Source: CBDAMZ01 sp965197375 | GTDB taxonomy: Bacteria > Acidobacteriota > Vicinamibacteria > Vicinamibacterales > UBA8438 | DNA: 64,000 nt | Assembly: GCA_965197375.1 (NCBI GenBank) | Contig: CBDAMZ010000006.1 | Span: 1-64,000, forward strand | Direction: 5' to 3' | In this document: one piece after another, positions 1-8,445 of the stretch | How the letters are laid out: every line of letters starts with the position of its first letter | How positions within the stretch are numbered: the first letter of the stretch is position 1 | Made by a program: the position numbers and the translations under genes | The notes under the pieces: generated by a model | Databases searched by the model: none | What the model was told of the DNA's origin: nothing | The model's input: only the letters and a program-made list of their open reading frames with translations

Positions 1-105
1 CATGACCCAGATTTCCTCGATGGCAACCTGAATACCGCCTTCATGGACCGCTTCACCAAGTCCAGCGTCGCGCCTTCTCCACACGAGCCACGGTCCCTAG
101 GCTGA
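1..105 (+). CDS. accC: C-terminal end of biotin carboxylase (AccC-like), partial
   Basis: Frame 1 is open from the window edge to a TGA at 103-105 and reads HDPDFLDGNLNTAFMDRF followed by a short tail. The pattern of an acidic FL-G-x-N/D-T-x-F-I/M-x-R segment close to the stop matches the end of the biotin carboxylase subunit of acetyl-CoA carboxylase. That enzyme carboxylates the biotin of AccB in the first step of fatty-acid synthesis. Only 34 residues are visible, so the assignment rests on this short tail. Confidence 0.55.
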   Translation, partial: HDPDFLDGNLNTAFMDRFTKSSVAPSPHEPRSLG

Positions 106-141
106 GATTTCTACTCGTAGCCTTGGCCTCTAATCGCTGAC

Positions 142-780
142 ATGTTGTTCCCGCCGCTCTGCGCCATCGTGGACGCCACAACCGCAGCGCGTCACGGCTG
201 GGATGTGCCGGAGCTTGCTGAGGCCTACCTCAAGGGGTGTGCCCGCTGGCTGCAGATCCGCGCCGCAGGCGTCTCGAGCAGTACGTTCCAGCGCTGGTGC
301 GATCGCATCGTCGAGGCAGCGCGCCGCTACGATGCCACCGTTGTCGTGAACGACCGTGCGGACGTGGCCCGGCTCGCCGGGGCCGCCGGGGTCCATGTCG
401 GACAACAAGATATATCGGTTGAAGATGCGCGCCGGCAGCTCGGCGCGCGCGCGATCGTCGGCCTGTCAACTCACACGATCGCTGAGCTCGACGCATCACG
501 TGCGCTGGCGGTCACCTATGTCGCGGTTGGGCCCATTTATGCTACGACAACCAAGATGACGGGCTACTCGGAGGCCGGTCTCGGGCTGGTCCGGGCGGCG
601 TCCGATCTGCGCCCGGCGCGACCGGTGGTCGCTATTGGCGGGATCACGCTCGGCCGGGCGCCCGAGGTGTTACGCGCTGGCGCGAGCTCGGTGGCTGTCA
701 TCTCTGATCTGCTGCGAGGCAACGATCCGGCGTCGCGGGTTCGGGCCTATGTGACAGCGTTGACCCCATTCGCGAAATAG
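142..780 (+). CDS. thiE: Thiamine-phosphate synthase ThiE
   Basis: ThiE joins hydroxymethylpyrimidine diphosphate with thiazole phosphate to make thiamine phosphate in the cytoplasm. The 212-residue protein is the usual length and has the TIM-barrel landmarks in order: LQIRAAG near residue 36, VNDRADVARLAGAAGVHVGQ near 69-88, GPIYATTTKM near 131, and AIGGI near 155. The ATG at 142 gives a normal N-terminus. It follows the accC end by 36 bases and its last 34 bases overlap the convergent symporter gene. No other thiamine gene or TPP riboswitch is visible here. Confidence 0.9.
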   Translation: MLFPPLCAIVDATTAARHGWDVPELAEAYLKGCARWLQIRAAGVSSSTFQRWCDRIVEAARRYDATVVVNDRADVARLAGAAGVHVGQQDISVEDARRQLGARAIVGLSTHTIAELDASRALAVTYVAVGPIYATTTKMTGYSEAGLGLVRAASDLRPARPVVAIGGITLGRAPEVLRAGASSVAVISDLLRGNDPASRVRAYVTALTPFAK

Positions 781-2144
781 TCGCTGGTGAGCTTCCGGAC
801 CGTGCGCACCAGAAACAGCAGCCCGATGAGGTTGGGAAAGGCCATGAAGCCGTTTAGTAGTGTGCCGACCGCCCAGACCAGTGGGACGGAGACGACTGCG
901 CCAACCATGACCAGGGCGGTAAAGATAGCCCGATAGGGCACGATCATCTTTGACCCGAACAGGAACTCGAAGCACTTCTCGCCGTAGTAGCACCAGCCAA
1001 TCAATGTTGAAAAGCCAAAGAGGAACGAACAGACCGCGACGAGGAGCGAAGCCAGAGGGATGGAGGTGCTGAGTGCCGCGGCCGTCAGATCTCCACTTGT
1101 ATCTTGATACGCGGGGTCGGCCCACAGCCCGGATGTCAGGATTACGAACGCCGTCATGGAGCAGATGATGATTGTGTCCATAAAGACTTCGAAGATCCCA
1201 ACGAGGCCCTGCTGCGCCGGGTGACGAACCTTGGCAATGCCGTGTGCGATCGGAGCGCTACCCAGGCCGGCTTCGTTCGACAAGACGCCACGACTAACGC
1301 CAGCCGCGATGGTCTGTGTCACGGCCGAACCCGTAAATCCGCCTACGGCGGCGGTCGAGATAAACGCGTTCGTCAGGATCTCGCGGATGACATCCGGTAT
1401 CAACGTGACATTCAACAGGATGTAAATACCAGCGGTCAAGATGTACAGCACGATCATGCTCGGCACGAGATGCTCGGCGACGGCTGCAATGCGTCGGATT
1501 CCACCGAGGAGTACCAGGCCGACGGCAATCGTGATGAGTACGCCTGGCACCCACAGCGGCACATCGAGATCGAACACGGTTCGAGCCGCCCCAACGAACG
1601 TTCGGGCCACCGTGTTGGACTGCGCCATGTTGCCCGTACCGAACAAGGCCGTGGCGGCGCCGAAGAAGGCGAACAGATATCCTAGCGTCCAGCCAAGCGG
1701 TCCGTACGGCACTCCGCGGGCGATGTAGTACATTGGGCCACTTGCGAGCTCGCCCGCTTTCCGGGTCACGCGGTAGTGCACACCAAGAATTGCCTCGGCG
1801 TACTTGGTTGCCATGCCGACCGCCGCGGTCACCCACATCCAGAAGATAGCTCCGGGCCCCCCGATCAGGATAGCGGTGGCCACGCCACCGATATTGCCGT
1901 TCCCCACTGTGGATGCCAGCGCCGTGGACAGGGCTTGAAACTGTGTGATCGTCCCTTCACCCGGCGCATCCTTTTTGAACGCGCCAGCTAATACCATCCG
2001 GAGGGCGGCGGGGAACCGCCGGATTTGCACCACCCCGGTCATGATGGTGATCAATCCGCCGACGACAACCAACACCATCGGCATCGCCAGCGGCTGCCAG
2101 ACGAAATCATTCCACGTGAGGATACGGTTGGTGAGGGGGTTCAC
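747..2144 (-). CDS. Sodium:alanine (AGCS family) symporter
   Basis: A 465-residue polytopic membrane protein of the amino-acid carrier/sodium symporter (AGCS, AlsT/DagA) family, which imports alanine or glycine with Na+. Family landmarks include TALASTVGNGNIGGVATAI near residue 75-93, a conserved glycine-rich helix, and GVSRGVLSNEAGLGSAPIAH near residue 282. Length is normal. The 3' end overlaps thiE on the other strand. The gene lies 31 bases downstream of a broken SNF symporter on the same strand, so two sodium-coupled amino-acid carriers were probably co-transcribed. Confidence 0.88.
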   Translation of the reverse strand: MNPLTNRILTWNDFVWQPLAMPMVLVVVGGLITIMTGVVQIRRFPAALRMVLAGAFKKDAPGEGTITQFQALSTALASTVGNGNIGGVATAILIGGPGAIFWMWVTAAVGMATKYAEAILGVHYRVTRKAGELASGPMYYIARGVPYGPLGWTLGYLFAFFGAATALFGTGNMAQSNTVARTFVGAARTVFDLDVPLWVPGVLITIAVGLVLLGGIRRIAAVAEHLVPSMIVLYILTAGIYILLNVTLIPDVIREILTNAFISTAAVGGFTGSAVTQTIAAGVSRGVLSNEAGLGSAPIAHGIAKVRHPAQQGLVGIFEVFMDTIIICSMTAFVILTSGLWADPAYQDTSGDLTAAALSTSIPLASLLVAVCSFLFGFSTLIGWCYYGEKCFEFLFGSKMIVPYRAIFTALVMVGAVVSVPLVWAVGTLLNGFMAFPNLIGLLFLVRTVRKLTSDYFANGVNAVT

Positions 2145-2175
2145 TGTTTGTGAGCTGCGTGGCCGGAACAGGCTA

Positions 2176-3539
2176 CTATGTCACCGAGTAGATTTTGGTG
2201 ACGATGATGAAAAAGATACCGAGTGGGCACACCCACCGGATCAAGAATGCCCATAGACCAGGCACCGGAAACCAGCCTCGGTTCATCAGCAGTTCTTCCA
2301 GTGCGCGGTCCACTTCCCACACCCACCCGACAAAGAAGGCCGTGAGCAGACCACCGATCGGCAGGGCAAAGTCGCTCCAGACTGTGACCATCAGCGTTAG
2401 GAAGTCGATCTTGAGCCCAGGCAGCGTTGTGAACAATCCGACCGAACCGTTCGCCAGGGCGCAGGGGATGGCGAGCGAGAACACGGCGATCGTCACGACC
2501 GCCACCGCCTTGCTACGCGACCAATAATGGGAGTCGACCAAGTAGGACACAGGCACTTCCAACAGTGCGATCATTGAGGTGAGGGCGGCCGTGGTCAGGA
2601 GCATGAAGAACGCGGCGCCGAAGAGCTGTCCTCCAGGTAGGGTCGTAAAGAGTCTCGGCAATACCGTGAAGACCAGCCCTGGGCCGCCGCTGGATGGGTT
2701 AAATCCATCGATGGCGAAGCCGAACGGAAAGATGATGAAGCCAGCGAGCAATGCGATCGACGTGTCGAGCAGGACGACCCAGACGGCTGAGCTTGCAATG
2801 CCCTTCCGCTTGCTGAGGTAGCTGCCATAGGTGATCATTGCGCCCATACTCAGACTCAGAGAGAAGAATGCCTGCCCGAGTGCTGCACTGAACACGCTGA
2901 CGTCAAAGATGCGGGACAGATCGGGGCGGAGAATAGTAGACGAGCCCCGCGCCTGCACCGGGCAGGGTGAGTGCCCGGATGGCCAGCAAGAGAAGTAGGC
3001 CGATGAGGAATGGTATGAGCGCTTTGGTGAATCGCTCGATCCCGGCTCGCACGCCACCGAGGATCATTCCAGCGGTTACTGTGAGGACGAGGAGAGCCAG
3101 TCCAGTGGTGAGCGGCCCGTTCGCCGTAAAGTTCGCAAAAAACGCGCCGATAGTCTGTTGGTCGTCCCCCACGACGCCAGTAGCGGTGAACCAGTATGTA
3201 CGCGACGGTCCAGCCGGCAATGACAGAGTAAAACGATAGGATCCCAGCGCCTGCTAGTACCCCGAGGGCACCGACGAGCCACCAGCGCGTACCGGGACAC
3301 AACTTGGCAAACGATCCCACCGGGCTCTGCTGGCCGCGCCGGCCAATTGCCAGCTCGGCGACCATGATGGGGCAGCAGATAAAGAGCACGCATGCGAGGT
3401 AGACGACAACGAAGGTACCGCCGCCGCCCTGGCCAACCTGGGCTGGAAATCGCCAGATGTTGCCCAAGCCGACGGCGGAACCAGCCGCCGCCAGAATGAA
3501 ACCGGACCGTGAGCTCCACGTCCCGCGTTCGGCTGCCAT
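2176..3539 (-). pseudogene. Sodium:neurotransmitter (SNF/NSS) symporter, two frameshifts
   Basis: Three overlapping reading frames together spell one NSS-family transporter of about 450 residues. The first (from 3539) reads SGFILAAAGSAVGLGNIWRF, the sodium-site signature. The second (about 2935-3195) carries GMILGGVRAGIERFTK. The third carries AALGQAFFSLSLSMGAM and runs to 2176. The frame changes near 3195, at GTCGCGTACATAC/TGG, and near 2934, at TACTATTCTCC; each is a one-base change. All transmembrane segments remain readable, so either the gene was broken recently or two base errors are present. If intact it would import amino acids with Na+. Confidence 0.8.
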
Positions 3540-3664
3540 TGTTATCGTCTCGTAGCCGCGTACGAGCAGTACGAAACCAGCGGCATTCTACTGAAACCCA
3601 GGGTAAATTCGAAATCAGATAGAATGGCGCCGTTCGTAAGCTGCTTCACCGATCAGACGCAGCT

Positions 3665-4672
3665 GTGAGGGCGAACGCGAGCGTGGGACAGACGGCTGCG
3701 AACCTGCTTGATGGCACGGCGGTGGCTGCGGAGATCCGCGAGGGGCTTCGCCATCGAGTCGAGGCGTTCACGCAGGCCGCCGGGCGATCCCCGACGCTTG
3801 GGATCCTTCTTGCCGGCCATGATCCCGGGTCCGAAATTTACGTGCGTAACAAGATCAAGCACAGCGAAGGGCTGGGGATCGCGACTGACCTGCAGCGCCT
3901 CTCCGAGACGGCGTCCTTCGACGAGGCAATGGGGATCGTTCAGGTCTTTAACGCGAGCGACCGTCATGACGGTATCCTCGTGCAGTCACCACTGCCAGTA
4001 GGTATGGGCGCGGATGCCGAGCAGAAGATTTTTGATGCGATCGATCCGGCTAAGGATGTTGACGGGTTCAATCCGGTCAATGTGGGACGGCTAGTTCAGA
4101 AACGCTCAGCGTTCGTGCCCTGCACACCTTCGGGGATTATAGAGTTGCTCGAGCGTACCGGGATTAAAATCGAGGGCAAGCGAGCCGTGGTAATCGGGCG
4201 CAGCGACATCGTGGGCAAGCCGATGGCGATGCTGCTCCTACACCGTAACGCGACGGCGACGATCTGCCATTCGAAAACCGTGGACCTGCCGGCGGTTGCG
4301 GCGTCGGCCGATCTGTTAGTGGCGGCGATTGGGCGGGCGGCGTTTGTGACGCGAGACTTCGTGAAGCCAGGGGCGACCGTTGTTGATGTCGGGATGAACC
4401 GGCTGGATGACCGGTGTTTGGTCGAGGCACTGTTCGGTTCGGACTCGAAGAAGCTAGCGGCCTTCGATAAACGCGGCTCGATCGTCACGGGCGACGTCCA
4501 CCCCGGCGTAGCCGCGGTCGCCGGGGCGCTGACGCCGGTGCCTGGTGGAGTCGGGCCACTAACGATCGCGATGCTGCTGTCCAACACCGTGCGTGCCGCC
4601 GAGGCCAGGCGGCACGCCCGTTCACCCACGACAGCGAATTCGAGCCGAGGTGCCAAGCTTGGTCTTAGGTGA
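3665..4672 (+). CDS. folD: Bifunctional methylenetetrahydrofolate dehydrogenase/cyclohydrolase FolD
   Basis: FolD oxidises 5,10-methylene-THF with NADP and hydrolyses the product to 10-formyl-THF, feeding purine and fMet synthesis. The catalytic lysine is Lys63 in EIYVRNKIK; GRSDIVGKP (near 178) is the nucleotide-binding loop, and PVPGGVGPLT lies near residue 297. At 335 residues it is about 40 longer than typical, through a basic C-terminal tail. The start is a GTG at 3665; a second in-frame GTG at 3683 is also possible. It is divergent from the broken SNF symporter. Confidence 0.92.
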   Translation: MRANASVGQTAANLLDGTAVAAEIREGLRHRVEAFTQAAGRSPTLGILLAGHDPGSEIYVRNKIKHSEGLGIATDLQRLSETASFDEAMGIVQVFNASDRHDGILVQSPLPVGMGADAEQKIFDAIDPAKDVDGFNPVNVGRLVQKRSAFVPCTPSGIIELLERTGIKIEGKRAVVIGRSDIVGKPMAMLLLHRNATATICHSKTVDLPAVAASADLLVAAIGRAAFVTRDFVKPGATVVDVGMNRLDDRCLVEALFGSDSKKLAAFDKRGSIVTGDVHPGVAAVAGALTPVPGGVGPLTIAMLLSNTVRAAEARRHARSPTTANSSRGAKLGLR

Positions 4673-4700
4673 TTCAGATGCTGTATTTAAACATCGTTTC

Positions 4701-5303
4701 TCAAACACCAGCCAAAAGGCTTTTATAGGCCTCCTCCACTTGTTGTTCGGTCTGAGCAAAGTTGCCATCGGTTCGGATGACGAAATTAGCGCACTTAACC
4801 TTGCCGGCAATCGGGAGTTGAGCCGCCAGCCGCTTTCGTGCACCATCCTTCGATAGCCCGTCGCGGGCCATAACCCGCCGGAGCTGAGCGTCAGAATCAC
4901 AGGCGACCACGATTACACGGTCGAACTCTGCTGCGCGGCCCGTCTCGAACAGGAGCGGGATGTCGGCCACCGCGAAGAGAATTTTGCCATTGGAGCTGAG
5001 CCGGTTAAACCAGTCGGCGATGGCCTGCCGTACATAGGGGTGGACGATGGCTTCGAGCTTCGCTCGCGCTGTCGGGTTGTCGAAGACCTGAGCCGCCAGA
5101 TGTTTCCGATCTAATGATCCGTTGGGGAGGCAGACCTCCGGGCCGAACTGTTCTCGCACAGCTACCCATGCCGGCCGTTCGGAGGCAACCGCCTCACGAG
5201 CGAGAACGTCAGCATCGAGAGTTGGTACCAACCGCGCTCGAAACCGATCCAAGACGTAGGATTTTCCAGTGGCGATCCCGCCGGTGAGCGCCACGCGTAG
5301 CAT
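4701..5303 (-). CDS. coaE: Dephospho-CoA kinase CoaE
   Basis: CoaE phosphorylates dephospho-CoA in the last step of coenzyme A synthesis. The protein begins MLRVALTGGIATGKS, with the P-loop at residues 8-15, and keeps TLDADVLAREAV and the lid region near 140. I chose the ATG at 5303; a TTG four codons upstream (5315) is less likely. Length is about 200 residues, which is normal. It is the last gene of the minus-strand run from kdsB, 20 bases after the lapB-like gene. The upstream CoA pathway genes (panB, panC, coaX) are some 32 kb away. Confidence 0.9.
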   Translation of the reverse strand: MLRVALTGGIATGKSYVLDRFRARLVPTLDADVLAREAVASERPAWVAVREQFGPEVCLPNGSLDRKHLAAQVFDNPTARAKLEAIVHPYVRQAIADWFNRLSSNGKILFAVADIPLLFETGRAAEFDRVIVVACDSDAQLRRVMARDGLSKDGARKRLAAQLPIAGKVKCANFVIRTDGNFAQTEQQVEEAYKSLLAGV

Positions 5304-5323
5304 GTCGAGCCTCAATCAGCGCC

Positions 5324-6547
5324 TTACGCCGGGGTCTCCTCGCTATCCTTCGCAGGCGCAATACGTTCCTCGACGAAGGTATTCCATTCGTGGCACTGCG
5401 GACACTGCCAGAGGAGCTCTGTGCTCCGATAGCGGCACCGCGTGCACACGTGGGGATCGAGATAGAACACCGCGTCACGCGTAAGCTCGACGTAGCGGCG
5501 CACCAACGTCGGGTTGAGCTCGAGGGCGGTGAGGGCTCGCCAAATCGCCTGGTGGATGGCGTGAGCATGCGGATTGTGGGCCAGGGACTCAAGGAGAAGG
5601 TCAAGAGCCCGCGCGGGTTCACCTCTCGCCGAGAAGTGTTGGCCGAGCGCCAGGCGGGCGCGCCAGTCCTGGGGGTTCGCGTCGATGAGCCGCTGGCAGA
5701 AATCCAGGAAGCGCGTTGGCCGATGATCAAACTTTGCGTACGCTGCCTCGAGTCGGTCGAAGGCGAGATAGGCGCGCTCCGGTACTGTGCGAGTGATCTG
5801 CTCCCAGAGTGCGATCGCCTCCTTGGGACGGCCTTGATCCATGTGTACATCGCCCAGGTTGAGCGAGGCGGGCACTGTGCGGGCATCAAGGTCGAGAGCG
5901 GTATCGAAATGTCGAATAGCTTGTTCCGGAGCCCCGTCGCGGACACACTGCTGCCCGAGTTCGTTTTCGAGAAACGCCAGGATCGCCTGGTCGCGCGGCT
6001 TGTCGGTGCCGGCGGCCACGTCGGCTAGTCGCTTGCGGACGGCCAACGCGTCGCTCCATTCGTGCTGCTCTTCGTGAAGCTTCTCGAGGTTGAGCAGGGC
6101 GTACTGGTTATCGGGGTCAAGCCGGAGCACCTCGGAAAACGCGTGATCCGCCCGGTCTACGAAGCCGCCACGTTTAAAGTCGAGTCCTAAAGACAACAAA
6201 ACGTAGGCCTGTTCGAGCGGGGCGAGCTTGGAGTGCTGGAGCAGGTTCTGGTGAAGCTGGATGGCTTTGCTGACCTGGCCGCGCTCGCGGTAGAGGTTGC
6301 CCAGAATGAGGTGAATCTCTAGAGCGTCTGTATCGAGGCCGGCCGCCTTGGTTAACTCCTCCGTTGCTAGGTCGATCTGGTTCATGACCAGGAAGTTGAG
6401 ACCCAAGATGTAATGGGGCGACGCCCGAAACTTCCGACGATCGATCCAGCGACCCTCTTTGAGCTTATATCGTTCCCAGGCTTTACCGGCTGCGAGACCC
6501 GTCAATAATGCGACGGGCATAGCCAATAGGAGCAGGGTTTCGGTCAT
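5324..6547 (-). CDS. lapB: LapB/YciM-like TPR protein with C-terminal zinc ribbon
   Basis: LapB is an inner-membrane TPR scaffold that in Enterobacteria couples LPS synthesis to LpxC turnover. This 407-residue protein has an N-terminal membrane helix (residues 3-20), then KLKEGRWIDRRKFRASPHY, a signature of the family, about eight TPR helices (50-350), and a rubredoxin-like end with CTRCRYRS and CPQCHEWN. All of this matches LapB architecture. Its place next to kdsD, kdsA and kdsB supports a role in lipopolysaccharide assembly; regulation of LpxC here is inferred, not shown. Confidence 0.85.
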   Translation of the reverse strand: MTETLLLLAMPVALLTGLAAGKAWERYKLKEGRWIDRRKFRASPHYILGLNFLVMNQIDLATEELTKAAGLDTDALEIHLILGNLYRERGQVSKAIQLHQNLLQHSKLAPLEQAYVLLSLGLDFKRGGFVDRADHAFSEVLRLDPDNQYALLNLEKLHEEQHEWSDALAVRKRLADVAAGTDKPRDQAILAFLENELGQQCVRDGAPEQAIRHFDTALDLDARTVPASLNLGDVHMDQGRPKEAIALWEQITRTVPERAYLAFDRLEAAYAKFDHRPTRFLDFCQRLIDANPQDWRARLALGQHFSARGEPARALDLLLESLAHNPHAHAIHQAIWRALTALELNPTLVRRYVELTRDAVFYLDPHVCTRCRYRSTELLWQCPQCHEWNTFVEERIAPAKDSEETPA

Positions 6548-6562
6548 TGGGGGAGTCAGTGT

Positions 6563-7558
6563 CTAAAAGAGCTCGGTCCGCCACAGGTCGTGGAGGTGAA
6601 CGATGCCTTCAAGCCGGTTCTTTTCGTCGACTACGATCAGGGATGTGATGCGACGTTCTTCCATGAGGTTGAGCGCCTGCACGGCAAGCGCGGATTTGAA
6701 GATCGTGAGAGGTTTTGCGGTCATCATTTCCGCCGCCGTGAGCCCGAGAGGTTTTGCCTGGTCACAGAGGTGGCGTCGGAGGTCGCCGTCGGTGATGATT
6801 CCAGCGAGTTGGCCCTCGGCGGTCATCACGCAGGTCATTCCGAACCCCTTGCTGGACATCATTGCCACGATGGCTGGCATTGATGTGTCCGTTGTTACCC
6901 GCGGTACTTGATCGCCGGCATGCATCAAGCGCTCGATGCGAAGGAGACGCTTACCGAGTTGACCTCCTGGGTGCAGGTGCGTGAAGTCCTCCTCGCGGAA
7001 GCCTTTCTTGACGAGCAGCGTCATGGCCAGTGCATCGCCCAGCGCAAGGGCGGCTGTCGTGCTGGCTGTTGGAACGAGGTTCATCGGACAAGCTTCATTA
7101 CTGACCCGGCAATTAAGGGCGACGTCCGCTGCTTGGCCGAGGGTACTGGCTGTATCGCCGGTCAGCGCGATCAGGCGAGCACCCAGGCGGCGGAGGGTTT
7201 CTAGGAGGCGGAGGAGCTCGGGTGTCTCCCCGCTGTACGATAGGGCAACGACCACGTCGTTTCCCTGGATCGCTCCGAGATCGCCGTGAACTGCTTCGGC
7301 CGGGTGCAGGAAATAGGCCGACGTCCCGGTGCTTGACAAGGTTGCGGCGATTTTGTGGGCAATGATGCCTGATTTTCCCATGCCGGTGACGATGACCCGA
7401 CCCGCGCAGTCAGCGAGCAGGCGCACGGCTGCCGCGAACCGTGCGTCGAGGCGATCGACCAGGGCGAGTGTTGCCTCCGCCTCGATCCGTAGTACTCGGC
7501 GCGCTAAGTCTAAATCCACATCTGTTGCAGTGACTTCGGTCTTCGAGATATCCGCCAT
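6563..7558 (-). CDS. kdsD: Arabinose-5-phosphate isomerase KdsD/KpsF
   Basis: This enzyme converts ribulose 5-phosphate to arabinose 5-phosphate, the first step to KDO. The 331-residue protein has an N-terminal SIS domain (about 40-175; VTGMGKSGIIAHKIAATLSS, LSYSGETPELL) and a pair of CBS domains (about 205-328), the standard layout. The ATG at 7558 is 11 bases after the kdsA stop, so it is transcribed with kdsA. Confidence 0.93.
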   Translation of the reverse strand: MADISKTEVTATDVDLDLARRVLRIEAEATLALVDRLDARFAAAVRLLADCAGRVIVTGMGKSGIIAHKIAATLSSTGTSAYFLHPAEAVHGDLGAIQGNDVVVALSYSGETPELLRLLETLRRLGARLIALTGDTASTLGQAADVALNCRVSNEACPMNLVPTASTTAALALGDALAMTLLVKKGFREEDFTHLHPGGQLGKRLLRIERLMHAGDQVPRVTTDTSMPAIVAMMSSKGFGMTCVMTAEGQLAGIITDGDLRRHLCDQAKPLGLTAAEMMTAKPLTIFKSALAVQALNLMEERRITSLIVVDEKNRLEGIVHLHDLWRTELF

Positions 7559-7569
7559 AGGTCCGTTGG

Positions 7570-8415
7570 TCAGTCCTTGGACGTCCCGGTCGCAGCCGGC
7601 TGCTTGGTGACAGCGTCGAGCGCTGTGAGCCGTCGAAGTAGTGGCTCGAGGCGATTCAACGGCAGGGCGTTCTCGCCGTCGCTCTTAGCGACTGCTGGAC
7701 GCTCGTGGAGCTCTAAGAAGATACCGTCGACACCGGCGGCCACCCCGGCGGCGGCAAGTGGTTCGATGAATTCCGCCTGCCCGGTGGTAACGCCATCACC
7801 ACCGCCAGGGAGCTGCAGGCTGTGCGTGACGTCGTACACGACGGGATAGCCGAGGCTCTGCAATTGTGGGAAGGCGCGCATGTCGACGACGAGGTTGTGG
7901 TACCCCAGCGAGGTCCCGCGCTCGGTGACGATAATTCGCTGGTTCCCGCTGCCGGTGGCTTTGGCCACGGCGTGACGCATGTCGAGCGGCGCAAGAAACT
8001 GACCTTTCTTGAGATTCACCGCCCGCCCGGTCGCAGCCGCGGCTAGGATAAGGTCGGTCTGACGTGAGAGAAAGGCTGGAATCTGGATCACATCGGCCAC
8101 TTCGGCGACGGGAGCAGCCTGGGCGGGTTCGTGGATGTCAGTCAGGACCGGGATCCCTACCTCGTCCTTGATCCGAGCCAATGTCCGGAGGCCGCTTTCG
8201 AGGCCGGGGCCCCGAAACGACCCGAGCGATGTCCGGTTGGCCTTGTCGAACGACGCCTTAAAGATGAGGGGAACGGCACAGCGCTGCGCGATGTCCCGCA
8301 CGGCGGATGCCAGTTCGAGCGCATGCATGTCGCTCTCGATGACACACGGGCCGGCAATGAGCACGATCGGGCGGCCGCCACCCAGCGTGACATCGCCGAC
8401 AACTATCTGGCGCAC
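7570..8415 (-). CDS. kdsA: KDO-8-phosphate synthase KdsA
   Basis: KdsA condenses arabinose 5-phosphate with phosphoenolpyruvate. The 281-residue TIM-barrel protein shows LIAGPCVIESD near residue 20, FKASFDKANRTS near 53, TDIHEP near 92, and VNLKKGQFLAP near 132. The start is a GTG at 8415. It lies between pyrG and kdsD; with kdsB upstream it gives three of the four enzymes from ribulose 5-phosphate to CMP-KDO. The KdsC phosphatase is not visible in the window. Confidence 0.93.
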   Translation of the reverse strand: MRQIVVGDVTLGGGRPIVLIAGPCVIESDMHALELASAVRDIAQRCAVPLIFKASFDKANRTSLGSFRGPGLESGLRTLARIKDEVGIPVLTDIHEPAQAAPVAEVADVIQIPAFLSRQTDLILAAAATGRAVNLKKGQFLAPLDMRHAVAKATGSGNQRIIVTERGTSLGYHNLVVDMRAFPQLQSLGYPVVYDVTHSLQLPGGGDGVTTGQAEFIEPLAAAGVAAGVDGIFLELHERPAVAKSDGENALPLNRLEPLLRRLTALDAVTKQPAATGTSKD

Positions 8416-8445
8416 AATTACATTATAGAGGTTGGTCGGTCCGGG